Positions 23,320 through 34,049 of a stretch of DNA of 64,000 bases are shown one piece after another; position 1 is the stretch's first letter; each line of letters opens with the position of its first letter. Below the pieces are notes generated by a model. It was not told where the DNA came from and made no database searches. It saw only the letters and a program-made list of their open reading frames with translations. Location of the stretch: NCBI GenBank assembly GCA_905116865.2, contig CAJHNH020002545.1, positions 7,501 to 71,500 on the forward strand, given 5' to 3'. Position numbers and translations under genes: made by a program. Origin of the DNA: Candidula unifasciata. Taxonomy: Eukaryota; Mollusca; Gastropoda; Stylommatophora; Geomitridae.

Positions 23320-24135
23320 AGTTCTCGTTATGTCCTAGTGGCACATAAGGCTTCAGAGAGGACTTTCCATGCTTTCCTGTCCTGCGCAGTCTTTAGTGCA
23401 GTTTTTCCATGTCAAAGATGCCGCACTCAGGTCACTTTCCATCATTCGTCTCCATGTTGTTTTTGGGCGCCCCTGTTTTCTCTTTCCCTCTGGTGTCCAT
23501 GTGAGAGCTGTTTTGGCGGGTATATTTGGATTCATTCTCATAACGTGGCCAAGCCATTTCCATCTTCTTGGTTATCATACTGTCTAAAGTTTCTTGGTTT
23601 GTGACTTGAAGTAGTTGAGTGTTTGAGATTGTATCTGGCCAGAAATTTTTGATAATTCTACGTAGACATGTGTGGTGGAAGGTGGACAGCTTTTGTGCAT
23701 CCTTTTTGGTCATTCTCCAGCATTCCGCTCCATAAAGAAGAACTGGCAAAATGATGCTCTTGTAGAGTCGGAGTTTCGTTCCTCTGCAGTAATTGTTGGA
23801 TTTCTAGATTTGCCTCATCCTTTCAAAAGCTGCTCTAGCTTTGTTCAGATGTGACTGTATGTCCTCTTCGGTCCCTCCCGGCAGGGACACCACACTGCCA
23901 AAATATGAGAAATGTTCTACATTTTCAAGAGTTTGGTTATTTATGGTCACTGGTTGTTGGTTTGTACTGCTTGTCATGATCTTAGTTTTCTTTGTATTTA
24001 TTCTCAGTCCCACCATTTCTGCTGTGCTGTGTAGTCTGTTACTTTTTATTTTTATTTTTTTATGTTCATGTTTATGTGATAGGAGTGCTATATCATCTGC
24101 GAAATCAAGGTCCTCAAGCATGGTGAATGGAGTCC
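23320..24135 (-). pseudogene. Non-LTR reverse transcriptase, C-terminal half
   Basis: The minus strand reads, from 24121 downward, LEDLDFADDIALLSHKHEHK (FADD catalytic motif), GLRINTKKTKIMTSS and FSYFGSVVSLPGGTEEDI. From 23749 it reads LLYGAECWRMTKKDAQKL and FHHTCLRRIIKNFWPD. Two frames are used, so it is a broken, 5'-truncated LINE. A related copy lies at 42505-43755. Confidence 0.85.
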
Positions 24136-24159
24136 ATCGTATGCCTCTCGGTGTCCTGT

Positions 24160-24420
24160 CTACTTGTGGAAAAACGGTCCATTACTTTGGCTGGATTGGC
24201 TTTTTACCCCACCAGGACATCACACAAGCGATAAACACCCGATGACACAAAGTGCCACCATGCGGATGAGGATCACCGTGGAGAGGTCCCAGAAACCGCG
24301 TTCAGACATTTGGCCATAATGATGACCTGCCTATATTGCGGCCCCTGGCAAAAGTCAGAGTGGGGCTTCAAATAACAAAAAATAACGTCCTAAGAAGGAC
24401 GTAATGATGATGTCCATTAC
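24160..24420 (+). mobile_element. Fragment shared with the RNase H retroelement
   Basis: Includes CATCACACAAGCGATAAACA, CCGTGGAGAGGTCCCAGAAA and GGCCCCTGGCAAAAGTCAGA. The same sequence in reverse lies at 34830-35010 next to an RNase H remnant, so both derive from one retroelement family. Confidence 0.65.
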
Positions 24421-25084
24421 TTTAATTTTCTGTCATCTTTATATCCAGTACACAGATCTTCTAGTCAGAGGGATGTGAAACCTCAGGGTATCAGTGTGGA
24501 AGGGGAAAGCCTTGTAGTACCGTGTATAAGGTACACCAGGGAGCTGCAGAATTCCCAGGTGTAGTGCGTTGTCCTGGGCGATTAAGAATAAGTGGATCAG
24601 TGGTTGTTTTGTTGAGTCTGGCAACGACCCAGTAAATCCGGTGAGGATAAGAGTTAGGCAGATAGAGAAAGGACAGATTAGATATTTAAATCTATGAACA
24701 GGATTACAGCTGCGTTGAACAAATGTACCATATGACAACATTATGAAATGTCAACATGTCGGCAGGCTGTGTGAAGCTAACCACTTGAGACGTATGCTTT
24801 CAGTTTGTAGACATGAAAATTTAAAACGTCTGTTGTAATCGAGGGTGTGTCTGTTCTTTAGAAGTACAAAAGATCACAGTGCTATAATTCTAGTGATCGG
24901 CGTGGATGGTACCGAGCAACAGTGAAGATTTAAAACTGTTGTAGTCCTGGACTACACAGGATCCGTGAAAACTTGCACCAGTCCTAGAGATGCAGAAAAT
25001 AACTGCAGTGCAGACATTGTACCTTAGAAGAGACGCTAAAACTATGATCCAAACAGAGAAGTTTAATAGTATGCAGTCAGGAAA
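24421..25084. other. Unassigned sequence
   Basis: No gene or repeat recognised. Confidence 0.35.
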
Positions 25085-26005
25085 TTTGACCAAAGCCCCT
25101 TGCAGGCAGGTGAAGATGTGGCCAAGGCTTTTTGTGAACAGGTGATGTGGCCAAGGCCTTTTGCGGAGAGGTTAAGATGTGGCCAAAACCCTTTGTGGGC
25201 AGGTGAAGATAGGGCCAAAACCCTTTGTCGGCAGGTGAAGATAGGGCCAAAACCCTTTGTCGGCAGGTGAAGATACGGCCAAAACCCTTTGTGGGCAGGT
25301 GAAGATAGGGCCAAAACCCTTTGTCGGCAGGTGAAGATGTGGCCAAGGCCTTTTGTGAACAGGTGATGTGGCCAACGCCCTTTGTGGGCGGTTGGTGTGG
25401 CCAAGGCCCTTTGTGGAGAGATGAAGATATGGCCAAGGCCCTTTGTCGGCAGGTGAAGATATGGCCAAGGCCCTTTGTCGGCAGGTGAAGGAGTGGCCAA
25501 GGCTTTTTGTGGGACAGGGGATGTGGCCAAGGCCCTTTGCGGGCAAGTGAAGATGTGACCAAGGCCCTTTGCGGGCAGGTGAAGATTTTTCCAAGGCCCT
25601 TTGCTGGCAGGTGAAGATTTTTCCAAGGCCCTTTGCGGGCAGGTGAAGATGTGACCAAGGCCCTTTGCGGGCAGGTGAAGATGTGACCAAGACCCTTTGC
25701 GGACAGGTGAAGATGTGACCAAGGCCCTTTGCGGACAGGTAAAGATGTGACCTAGGCCCTTTGCGGACAGGTGAACATGTGACCAAGGCCCTTTGCGGGC
25801 AGGTGAAGATGTGACCAAGGCTCTTTGCGAGCAGGTGAAGATTTGACCAAGGTCCTTTGCAGACAGGTGAAGATGTGACCAAGGCCCTTTGCGGGCAGGT
25901 GAAGATGTGACCCAGGCCCTTTGTGGGCAGGTGAAGATGTGACCAAGGCCATTTGCGGGCAGGTGAAGATGGGACCAAGGCCCTTTGCGGGCAGGTGAAG
26001 ACTGC
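25085..26005. repeat. Minisatellite, 32-bp unit, about 28 copies
   Basis: The unit is near CCAAGGCCCTTTGCGGGCAG followed by GTGAAGATGTGA, with 30-33 base variants. Since 32 is not a multiple of three and no unit contains a minus-strand stop, all three minus frames are open for hundreds of codons, each cycling through the same 32-residue period. This is a product of the repeat, not a gene. Confidence 0.95.
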
Positions 26006-26995
26006 CGAAAAGAGAATAGATCATCACTGCATATTATGCATGGTGCCAGGAAGGATAAACCGTCAAGCTGGACGACAATCACCACGCTGATTAAAGGCAT
26101 TCAAATTGCCATTTGCACCAGGTGACTCGAAAATCTGCGCTAACTGCTGATAATTGCGTGTTTATGGGAATTTCCTGATTGTTGTGATGTCTATTCTCAA
26201 GTCAACTCAATGGACAAGGTTTATCTTACTTACAGCTGTAGCCTGTACACACTGTGTAGAGAACTTGCAAGGTTATGAAAGGTAAATTATGTTGTGCCAG
26301 ATTTCATTAACATGATCAAACCAAACATGGACTGCTCTAATAACACTTGATGACTTTTGAACACATACAGTAATGTGAAACGCTCTTGTTGGGGTGTGAA
26401 ATATCTTAGTTACGTACGTTTACTAAAAAAAAGTGTTATTCAAAGGATGGGTCGGGAAAACAATCCAGGTGGGCGGCCGAAACTTCTGCCTAATCGGGTA
26501 ATGGGGTATGGTAAGGTAGTTTTTCTTTTTTCCTTTCAGAATTGCAGTGTAAAGGATGAACAACTCAAATGTGAGAATCAGATAATGTCACGTTGGCGGA
26601 AAACATAAGATTTAGTAAATATACTGCGATCTACATTTTATTTATTGTTTTCCCACCTTCTCTACCTCGCCTTCCCCCCACCCTCCCCCCCCCCCCCACC
26701 CCTCCCAGTGTTTGTATGGTTAGTTCTCGGGTCAAGCACGAAATAATTACCCATGTAAAATGGGACGCGGGTGTGAAAATGTTGAAGAACATTGTTTTAG
26801 CCAGGGTGTAATGAGGTGGGGTGTTCAGTTCCTGTGTGTTAGCCACTTGTCCTGCTAGGACAGTCATTCAACATTCTGACAATGAGCAGGTACCTATTTT
26901 ATGAAAATTGTGCGTACTGCCTACGCCCATACTGTTTGACTCCCAGACTTGCCACTCCTCAAAATAAAATAAAAAATTGACCTGCCGCTGCGTTA
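26006..26995. other. Unassigned sequence
   Basis: C-rich run at about 26677-26700. No gene-like frame. Confidence 0.35.
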
Positions 26996-26997
26996 GT

Positions 26998-27236
26998 CGG
27001 GAGCCGTCGTGGTGTAGCGGCTAGATGCTCGCTTGCGGATCTCAAGTACGTAGGTTCAGTTTCTGGCGGAGCCGGACTTTTTTTTTTCTTGCAAAAACGA
27101 CCTCATCTGCCAGGTCGACCCAGCCTTGAGTGAGAACCAGGTAAAGTCCTAGGAAGTTAAGGCGGCGGCCTGGTGGTCTGTAAAATCTAGATCTAGTGCT
27201 ATATTCCCTATACGCACCGATGAATGCCTGGAACAT
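26998..27236 (+). mobile_element. tRNA-derived SINE family A
   Basis: Forward copy with a clear head: GAGCCGTCGTGGTGTAGCGG, then GTAGGTTCAGTTTC. Body blocks are GGTCGACCCAGCCTTGAGTG and GTCTGTAAAATCTAGATC. Confidence 0.88.
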
Positions 27237-27386
27237 TGCCCTTTACTGTTTTACTTTTATTGTGTTCATCAGCCAAGCAGGCTAACCGTTCTGCGGCGAT
27301 ATCAGTGGTAAGCTACTAACAGCATGCGAGTAAAACCGGAAAAGCGGAAGACAACAATTGTATTCAAAAGTTCAAACCATTCTCCA
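27237..27386. other. Unassigned sequence
   Basis: No feature seen. Confidence 0.3.
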
Positions 27387-27518
27387 TCTATCTTCGACAC
27401 TAGCTCCATCTATCTTCGACACTAGCTCCATCTATCTTCGACACTAGCTCCATCCATCTTCGACACTAGCTCCATCTATCTTCGACACTAGCTCCATCTA
27501 TCTTCGACACTAGCCTTT
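27387..27518 (+). repeat. Minisatellite, 22-bp unit, six copies
   Basis: Units of CTCCATCTATCTTCGACACT plus AG, nearly identical, one with a single base change. Confidence 0.95.
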
Positions 27519-27727
27519 CCTAACCTGAACAATTGAAGACGTTCGTAATATCATTTACAAAAAGCTTTTCAAAAGTCTCAAACTCTGTTACTACAAGGGT
27601 AATTATTTCAGCGATGTGTTGTTTGTTTGTGTGTTTGTTTGTTTTAGTATTTAGAAGCCATGAGTTGTTAACCCTTACGCTCGGTATTATGGATATCGCA
27701 ACCTTTCGGTCTTGATTCCATTGTAAA

Positions 27728-27852
27728 TACCGTAAATCTGGGAGAAATGTGACTTTCCTACCTACCCCCGGTATTGAACCCGGACCACAAGGAGTTCGTC
27801 ACCCGGTCTCCGCGCAATCTGGTTTAGCCAACTACGCTAGAGAGCCGGGCAC
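27728..27852 (-). mobile_element. tRNA-derived SINE-like element, family F
   Basis: In complement it reads CTCTCTAGCGTAGTTGGCTA (A-box-like) and TCCGGGTTCAATACCGG (B-box-like), about 80 bases apart. Probably a tRNA-derived SINE head. No second copy was noticed. Confidence 0.55.
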
Positions 27853-27944
27853 TTTAGCCATAAAATCTGAGATTATTAATTAGTTAACCGGTTTAAAAAA
27901 GGGACACAATTTTTCTTTTTTAAATATTAAATCCATTGTAGTCT

Positions 27945-28320
27945 GGACTCTTCGCTACCATCGTCGGGAGCCCTAATATAACCGTACGGTTGAGTAGGTT
28001 TCAGGGACTTGCGCCTTAGGGATTCTCATCTGAATCATGGCAGTTTGACTCACCAAGTTTTGAACGCTCGTTGTACGGTTTATTGCGGTTGAACACCGCT
28101 CATTCGGACTAATAAATTGTACTTTGCCCTACTCCATCTAGACTTCAGGTTTCCTTGTAACCGTCGAGGGACCAAAGTAACCTCACTGTCGAACGGGATT
28201 TCTGGTGCTTATACTTGGAGGACTCTCTTCCGAATTGTGACACTTTGCGTCACCAGTTGTTAATTGCTCAGTGTTCAAAACTAGTGTAGTTGAACTTCAC
28301 TCGCTCGTTCACACTGTAGG
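27945..28320 (+). repeat. Two diverged copies of a ~180-bp tandem unit
   Basis: The unit from about 27945 (GTCTGGACTCTTCGCTACC) recurs, diverged, from about 28140 (ATCTAGACTTCAGGTTTCC). Matching landmarks include GGGATTCTCATCTGAAT against GGACTCTCTTCCGAATT, and GACTCACCAAGTTTTGAACG against GCGTCACCAGTTGTTAATTG. Confidence 0.6.
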
Positions 28321-28869
28321 CGTAGTCACTGTAATCATTCCCCCCCCCCCCTTCCCCCTAAACTTACTGGGCTCCTGTGCCAGGGACAATCAAATGAAAT
28401 TATCCACACTGTCCTGTTTGAAAAACTGGTGAACAAACAGTTGTCCCGGCACAATCCAGACATATGCGCACGCAGAAAATGCGTAAGACAGTTGCTAGAG
28501 ATGCCAAAGCCAACAGTTGCTACCAGAAATGCAGATCGTTGTTGATGGAAGTAATGGGTCATGATACGTTGGCCACACATGGACAATTATTGCATAAGAT
28601 ATTTCGCCAGCTCACACGTAAACTGGCTGCTAGCCATACTGAATACCATGACACAGCCGGATCACAAATAAAAGGCATTCCACATGGGGGCAAAACAGCT
28701 CACAGTGCTGCATCAAGCACTCAACTCAGTAGCTTAGGCAGCGAAACCGTGGCTCCTAATGAAGATTGTAAGATTTTCTGCACTGCACAGAATAGTAAAA
28801 GCAACGCTCGAGGTGTTCCCCTCCCCCCCCCCACCCCCACTTTTAACTCCTCTGGGTGGTTTAAGAACA
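28321..28869 (+). other. Unrecognised open frame region
   Basis: A 151-codon forward frame (28464-28919) reads QKMRKTVARDAKANSCYQKC and later a proline run from a C-tract. I do not recognise it and it overlaps a repeat at its end, so I do not call a gene. Confidence 0.3.
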
Positions 28870-28988
28870 CAGACCTGGCCCATTGTTGTGCATACATCGG
28901 CAACCGGGTCGTCCATTAGCTCGCCGGTAGACGACTTTGTCGCCGGTCGAAAGAATATTTGTTTATGTCGCATCTGATCGTATCAAAA
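28870..28988 (-). repeat. Interspersed repeat family E, copy 2
   Basis: In complement it contains CGACCGGCGACAAAGTCGTC followed by TACCGGCGAGCTAATGGACG, matching 10331-10440. Confidence 0.65.
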
Positions 28989-29984
28989 CTGCAGAAGTCC
29001 ATTTTAGGGCTCTTAATGGCGTGCAAGGCTAAGCCATTTTATGTGGCGCACATTACCCAGTCACAATTATAACCTAAAGCTGCCCCGTCGGGTATGTGGT
29101 TTGCACGTGACCATTGTTGTTGTTTTTTTTTTTTTCGAGCAAAGCAAGCAAGCAAGACGTTATTGGGGAGATAGTGTCAGGTCGTGAACCGTGGCCGGTT
29201 TGTTTAATCAGTGCTTAACCCCACTGATGAATATTAGAATGTAATCAGGTCAGGTCAAGATTGAGGACAAGTCCAACAACTAGCTGTGGAGGTCAACCAA
29301 TTAGTTAATCTTTCCCGTCCCTGACTTTAAAAAAAAAAAAAAAAAATTTTTTTTTATCTTTAGTCTGTTTCAAAAATTGTGCCCGTAACTTCAACAAATA
29401 TCTTGAAATCTGCTGTACGGAGCAACATGAATATTTGAATGTAGTCTTAGATTTCTCAAATCCTTATGATTTCATAATTTATAAATGCACAGGTGCTGCT
29501 GCTTTCTTACAGCAGCGAATTTCTTTGATTTGTTTCTGACTAAAATTTGTGTATCTCTTTAAAAGAAATAGAGTAATTTACACAAACTGCATACTTTTTA
29601 ATGAACCGATCATCAAGCATTATATGCTTTGAATCAGTGTCTGTATTTTGTTTCATGTATGACAAATAGGAAAGGGGGAAGGGGGGGGGGGGGGGGAACT
29701 GGATGTAATTTAAACTTTTTTTTTCTAATAGGACATTATTATCAGCATGCCGAATTTCAACAATTTATATTGAACGGCAGACTTTTGGAACTGACTATAA
29801 CTGTGTAAACATTTAAAAAGACGCGAAAACAACACACTGGGAGCAGATGCACACATATCTGAAAGCTTATCTGTGATGTTTACATATCTAAACCAGGGCA
29901 ACACAGCTACAGCAGAAGATGTAGGAGTCAGTAATAATTTTTTTTTTAAATCTAAGGACCCTATACCACGCCCTAAAGCCTATC
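28989..29984. other. Unassigned AT-rich sequence
   Basis: Poly-A/T and poly-G runs (about 29329-29354 and 29676-29697). No gene seen. Confidence 0.35.
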
Positions 29985-30945
29985 AGGTTTATAGTAATAG
30001 AATCAGGTATATAGTAATAGAATCAGGTATATAGTAATAGAATCGGGTATATAGTAATAGAATCAGGTATATAGTAATAGAATCAGGTATATAGTAATAG
30101 AATCAGGTATATAGTAATAGAATCAGGTATATAGTAATAGAATCAGGTATATAGTAATAGAATCAGGTATATAGTAATAGAATCAGGTATATAGTAATAG
30201 AATCAGGTATACAGTAATAGAATCAGGTATATAGTAATAGAATCAGGTATATAGTAATAGAATCAGGTATATAGTAATAGAATCAGGTATACAGTAATAG
30301 AATCAGGTATATATTAATAGAATCAGGTATATAGTAATAGAATCAGGTATATAGTAATAGAATCAGGTATATAGTAATAGAATCAGGTATACAGTAATAG
30401 AATCAGGTATACAGTAATAGAATCAGGTATACAGTAATAGAATCAGGTATACAGTAATAGAATCAGGTATACAGTAATAGAATCAGGTATACAGTAATAG
30501 AATCAGGTATACAGTAATAGAATCAGGTATATAGTAATAGAATCAGGTATATAGTAATAGAATCAGGTATATAGTAATAGAATCAGGTATACAGTAATAG
30601 AATCAGGTATATAGTAATAGAATCAGGTATACAGTAATAGAATCAGGTATATAGTAATAGAATCAGGTATACAGTAATAGAATCAGGTATATAGTAATAG
30701 AATCAGGTATACAGTAATAGAATCAGGTATATAGTAATAGAATCAGGTATATAGTAATAGAATGGTATATAGTAATCAAGAATCAGGTCTTATAGTAATA
30801 GAATCAGGTGATATAGTAATAGAATCAGGTATACAGTAATAGAATCAGGTATATAGTAATAGAATCAGGTATATAGTAATAGAATCAGGTATATAGTAAT
30901 AGAATCAGGTATATAGTAATAGAATAAGGTATATAGTAATAGACG
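29985..30945 (+). repeat. Minisatellite, 20-bp unit, about 48 copies
   Basis: Very homogeneous AATCAGGTATATAGTAATAG units. The main variant is TACAG for TATAG, clustered in the middle. A disturbed stretch lies at 30760-30815. It ends directly in a SINE A body. Confidence 0.97.
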
Positions 30946-31160
30946 TGTTTAATGGACCAATCAGCACTCGCTTGACATATGATTAGCACGATGCTGGTCG
31001 CCGTTACTTCCTATGACTTTACCTGGTATCCATTTTAGGCTGAGTCTAACTGAGAGCCGAGGTCATTTTAAAGAAAGAAAATCTGGTTCGATGCGGATTA
31101 GAACCCATACCTTCGAGTCCGAAAGAGAGCTTCTATTCGCTGCACCACGGCGGCTCATGG
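30946..31160 (-). mobile_element. tRNA-derived SINE family A
   Basis: Minus-strand copy: GACCAATCAGCACTCGCTTG, CCTGGTATCCATTTTAGGCT, and a head read in complement as GAGCCGCCGTGGTGCAGCGA. Confidence 0.82.
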
Positions 31161-31272
31161 ATGTGTAGAAGTATGAGCGCAGTATTTCCGCGTTATCTCG
31201 TTGTGTCTCGAGGATGTGTCGTGTCGCGGTCTTGTCTCTACAACACTTGTCAATTTATTTCTCTTGCTAGGG

Positions 31273-31664
31273 CAGGGGTGAACATCTCTGGCCCGCGTTG
31301 CCATTACTGGCCCCTCTTGTCATTTTTACTGGGCCGCGAGGCTGGTGTGAATATGCTATACAATCTGACCTTTCCTAAATACTATGATTTCTCTAAAAAA
31401 AAAAAAAAAAAAACCCAGCCTGAACAGCCATATTTAGGAATACGTAGAACGGCTTCATTGGGTGAGTGTGTCTCATCAGAGCCTTATCGAAGGATTCAAA
31501 TCTTAGAGTATTCCCCACAAAATTCATGTTAAAAGGACATCTGAGTGCCCACAAAAGTTTGTGTTAAGAGGAAATTTGAGTGTTATGTTTATAATAAATT
31601 GTTTTTCTATATGGCCTCGGCCAGGCTGGTACTTCTAAATGTGGCCCGTGGTGTCCCAGCCTTG
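31273..31664. mobile_element. hAT-like non-autonomous transposon
   Basis: The left end CAGGGGTGAACATCTCTGGC and the right end in complement CAAGGCTGGGACACCACGGG share the CARGGNTG...GGCCC pattern of hAT ends. Flanking octamers TGCTAGGG and AGCTAGAG are similar (6 of 8), as expected for an aged 8-bp duplication. The interior holds an A-run and no transposase. Confidence 0.6.
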
Positions 31665-31677
31665 AGCTAGAGCACTG

Positions 31678-32290
31678 GTTCCATGATATGCCAGTGGTTT
31701 GATCCTACAGCTGAATGGTTCCATGATATGCCAGTAGTTTGATCCTACAGCTGAATGGTTCCATGATATGCCAGTAGTTTGATCCTACAGTAGAATGGTT
31801 CCATGATATGCCAGTAGTTTGATCCTACAGCAGAATGGTTCCATGATATGCCAGTGGTTTGATCCTACAGCTGAATGGTTCCATAATATGCCAGTGGTTT
31901 GATCCTTCAGCTGAATGGTTCCATGATATGCCAGTGGTTTGATCCTACAGCTGAATGGTTCCATGATATGCCAGTGGTTTGATCCTACAGCTGAATGGTT
32001 CCATGATATGCCAGTAGTTTGATCCTACAGCAGAATGGTTCCATAATATGCCAGTGGTTTGATCCTACAGCAGAATGGTTCCATGATGTGCCAGTGGTTT
32101 GATCCTACAGCAGAATGGTTCCATGATATGCCAGTAGTTTGATCCTACAGCAGAATGGTTCCATGATATGCCAGTGGTTTGATCCTACAGCAGAATGGTT
32201 CCATGATATGCCAGTAGTTTGATCCTATAGCAGAATGGTTCTATGATATGCCAGTAGTTTGAGCCTACAGCAGAATGGTTCCATAATAAC
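31678..32290 (+). repeat. Minisatellite, 40-bp unit, about 15 copies
   Basis: Units of GAATGGTTCCATGATATGCC plus AGTGGTTTGATCCTACAGCT. Variant positions (AGTAG/AGTGG, GCT/GCA) are shuffled among units. Confidence 0.97.
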
Positions 32291-32339
32291 CTAATATACT
32301 TACTTGAACAGGACTGTACATAGCACGCTTGCCTATAAC

Positions 32340-32513
32340 ACAATGTAAAGCTAACAAGCATGTCGTACAGGGCGAAAAATTAGGGAAGTTTTCTTCGAAG
32401 TCGGAGTGCATCTGCCTGTGAGGCTATGAACCAAGGGTCTGCAAAGCCAGATTTGTAAAACAGATGTGCACGCAAAACTCTGTTCTGGACGAGATCAAAT
32501 CCTAGAAATGGAC
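32340..32513 (+). mobile_element. Family D interspersed repeat giving rise to an array
   Basis: Family D in sense orientation: AACAAGCATGTCGTACAGGG, CGAAGTCGGAGTGCATCTGC, TTTGTAAAACAGATGTGCAC and CTCTGTTCTGGACGAGATCA. It then runs into GGACGAACAACCGGCGGAGT, which is both its tail-proximal end and the first unit of the 39-bp array. Confidence 0.8.
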
Positions 32514-33052
32514 GAACAACCGGCGGAGTTTACAGTTGTTGATAGTTAGGACGAACAACCGGCGGAGTTTACAGTTGTTGATAGTTAGGACGAAAGCCGG
32601 CGGAGTTTACAGTTGTTGATAGTTAGGACGAACAGCCGGCGGAGTTTACAGTTGTTGATAGTTAGGACGAACAGCCGGCGGAGTTTACAGTTTTTGATAG
32701 TTAGGACGAACAGCCGGCGGAGTTTACAGTTGTTGATAGTTAGGACGAACAACCGGCGGAGTTTACAGTTGTTGATAGTTAGGACGAACAACCTTCGGAG
32801 TTTACAGTTGTTGATAGTTAGGACGAACAGCCGGCGGAGTTTACAGTTGTTGATAGTTAGGACGAACAACCGGCGGAGTTTACAGTTGTTGATAGTTAGG
32901 ACGAACAGCCGGCGGAGTTTACAGTTGTTGATAGTTAGGACGAACAACCGGCGGAGTTTACAGTTGTTGATAGTTAGGACGAACAACCTTCGGAGTTTAC
33001 AGTTGTTGATAGTTAGGACGAACAACCGGCGGCGTTTACAGTTGTTGGTAGT
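32508..33052 (+). repeat. Minisatellite, 39-bp unit, about 14 copies
   Basis: Units of GACGAACAACCGGCGGAGTT followed by TACAGTTGTTGATAGTTAG. The first 26 bases equal the tail end of family D. The multiple-of-three unit keeps one frame open on each strand, with a 13-residue period. This is not a gene. Confidence 0.95.
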
Positions 33053-33239
33053 TAAAGAGGAAAATCACGCAGACACCATCCCTTGGACATACTGCCTGCA
33101 TATGTGGCTTGAGATGAGCTGGCGTTGAACGCAAGTTCATAATTCTGACATTCGAGTTCGATTCATTCGTATGCGTTTGGCATTAGAAAGCTTTGCACTG
33201 TTTTCGACAATTGTACACACGTCCTACCACTCAAACAGC
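33053..33239. other. Unassigned sequence
   Basis: No feature seen. Confidence 0.3.
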
Positions 33240-33545
33240 AATGGCAAACATCTTCTTCGCTTTATGTCTTCTTCTTTCCTCTATCCCTTAGTAGAACCTA
33301 GGCCATCAACCAGCTCACGTCTTTTCGTTCTGTCCTTTGCTATCGCATGCAGCTGACCTATACCCTCCACATAATTTAACTTCACTCCAGCTCCCTTCTC
33401 CTTGTGTCTTTTGGTCGACTGTATCGCTATGCCGATGTGGGGTTACTGTCTATAGACATTCTAGTTTATCATTCTCAGTTTTTCTTAGCATGTGTCCAGT
33501 CCAATGCTGGCGTGTTTTCTTCACATTTTTGATTCACTGGAATTT
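33240..33545 (-). mobile_element. Degenerate LINE fragment
   Basis: The minus strand near 33480-33520 reads HWTGHMLRKTEN-like residues, as found in the C-terminal part of RTE-type elements. The rest is decayed. Confidence 0.4.
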
Positions 33546-33805
33546 GTTTTGTTCTTTCCCAAAGGAAAGCTCCAGAATAGTGATTTCGCTCTACCATGGC
33601 GAACTACTGAGTGTAAAATTGCCTGGTAAAACTTTAACAGCCGACAAATGCTTGAGCTGGTTTGCAGCATGCAGTAAAAGGATGTGGCACTATTTAAGTC
33701 ACACTGGAAGATACAGAAAAAGAGAAGAAACAAGAAGTAGACATCGCCTTTGTTAAAAAAGTTCATGGAAGTCAAACTTCACTGATACCTGATGCTCTTC
33801 CACAG

Positions 33806-33992
33806 GAACTATCTGGCTGGGATCCGAAACGACAGTGAGGTCCACAAAAGGCCTCAGGTGCTCACGCCGGAGAGTCTGAATCTGGATGTGGTCATACTGG
33901 GTCTCGACTCCACGTCACACTTGGCCTGGCAGCGACATTTGCCCAAGTCCAGGGACTACTTCGTCAATGTTCTCAATGGTACAGAGATGGAG
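33806..33992 (+). CDS. DUF229 protein, exon B (catalytic Asp/Ser-Thr motif)
   Basis: Bounded by CTTCCACAG and GTTTGT. The first base G completes the split tryptophan codon from exon A. It encodes NYLAGIRNDSEVHKRP, then VVILGLDSTSHLAWQRHLPK and DYFVNVLNGTEME. The GLDSTS...RHLPK block is the first diagnostic motif of DUF229, matching the metal-binding aspartate and nucleophile region of the alkaline-phosphatase superfamily. The exon ends in phase 0. The next residues should be GYN plus LGDGTP, and those are found at exon C. Intact frame, high confidence. Confidence 0.9.
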
Positions 33993-34049
33993 GTTTGTTC
34001 TATTTTTTGTTTTGTTTTTGGTATCAGTATAGAGCACCACTACTTCCTT
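33993..34049. other. Start of intron 2
   Basis: T-rich sequence after donor GTTTGT. No other element. Confidence 0.5.

Noticed and set aside
25063..26100. 345-residue minus-strand open frame
   Set aside because: It lies wholly in the 32-bp array and all three minus frames are open with the same period, so it has no coding signal of its own.
28464..28919. 151-residue frame as a gene
   Set aside because: No recognisable domain, a proline run from a C-tract, and overlap with repeat family E at its 3' end.
32585..33128. Repeat proteins on both strands with a 13-residue period
   Set aside because: The 39-bp unit is a multiple of three and lacks stops; the unit is derived from an interspersed element, and no transcript signals are seen.
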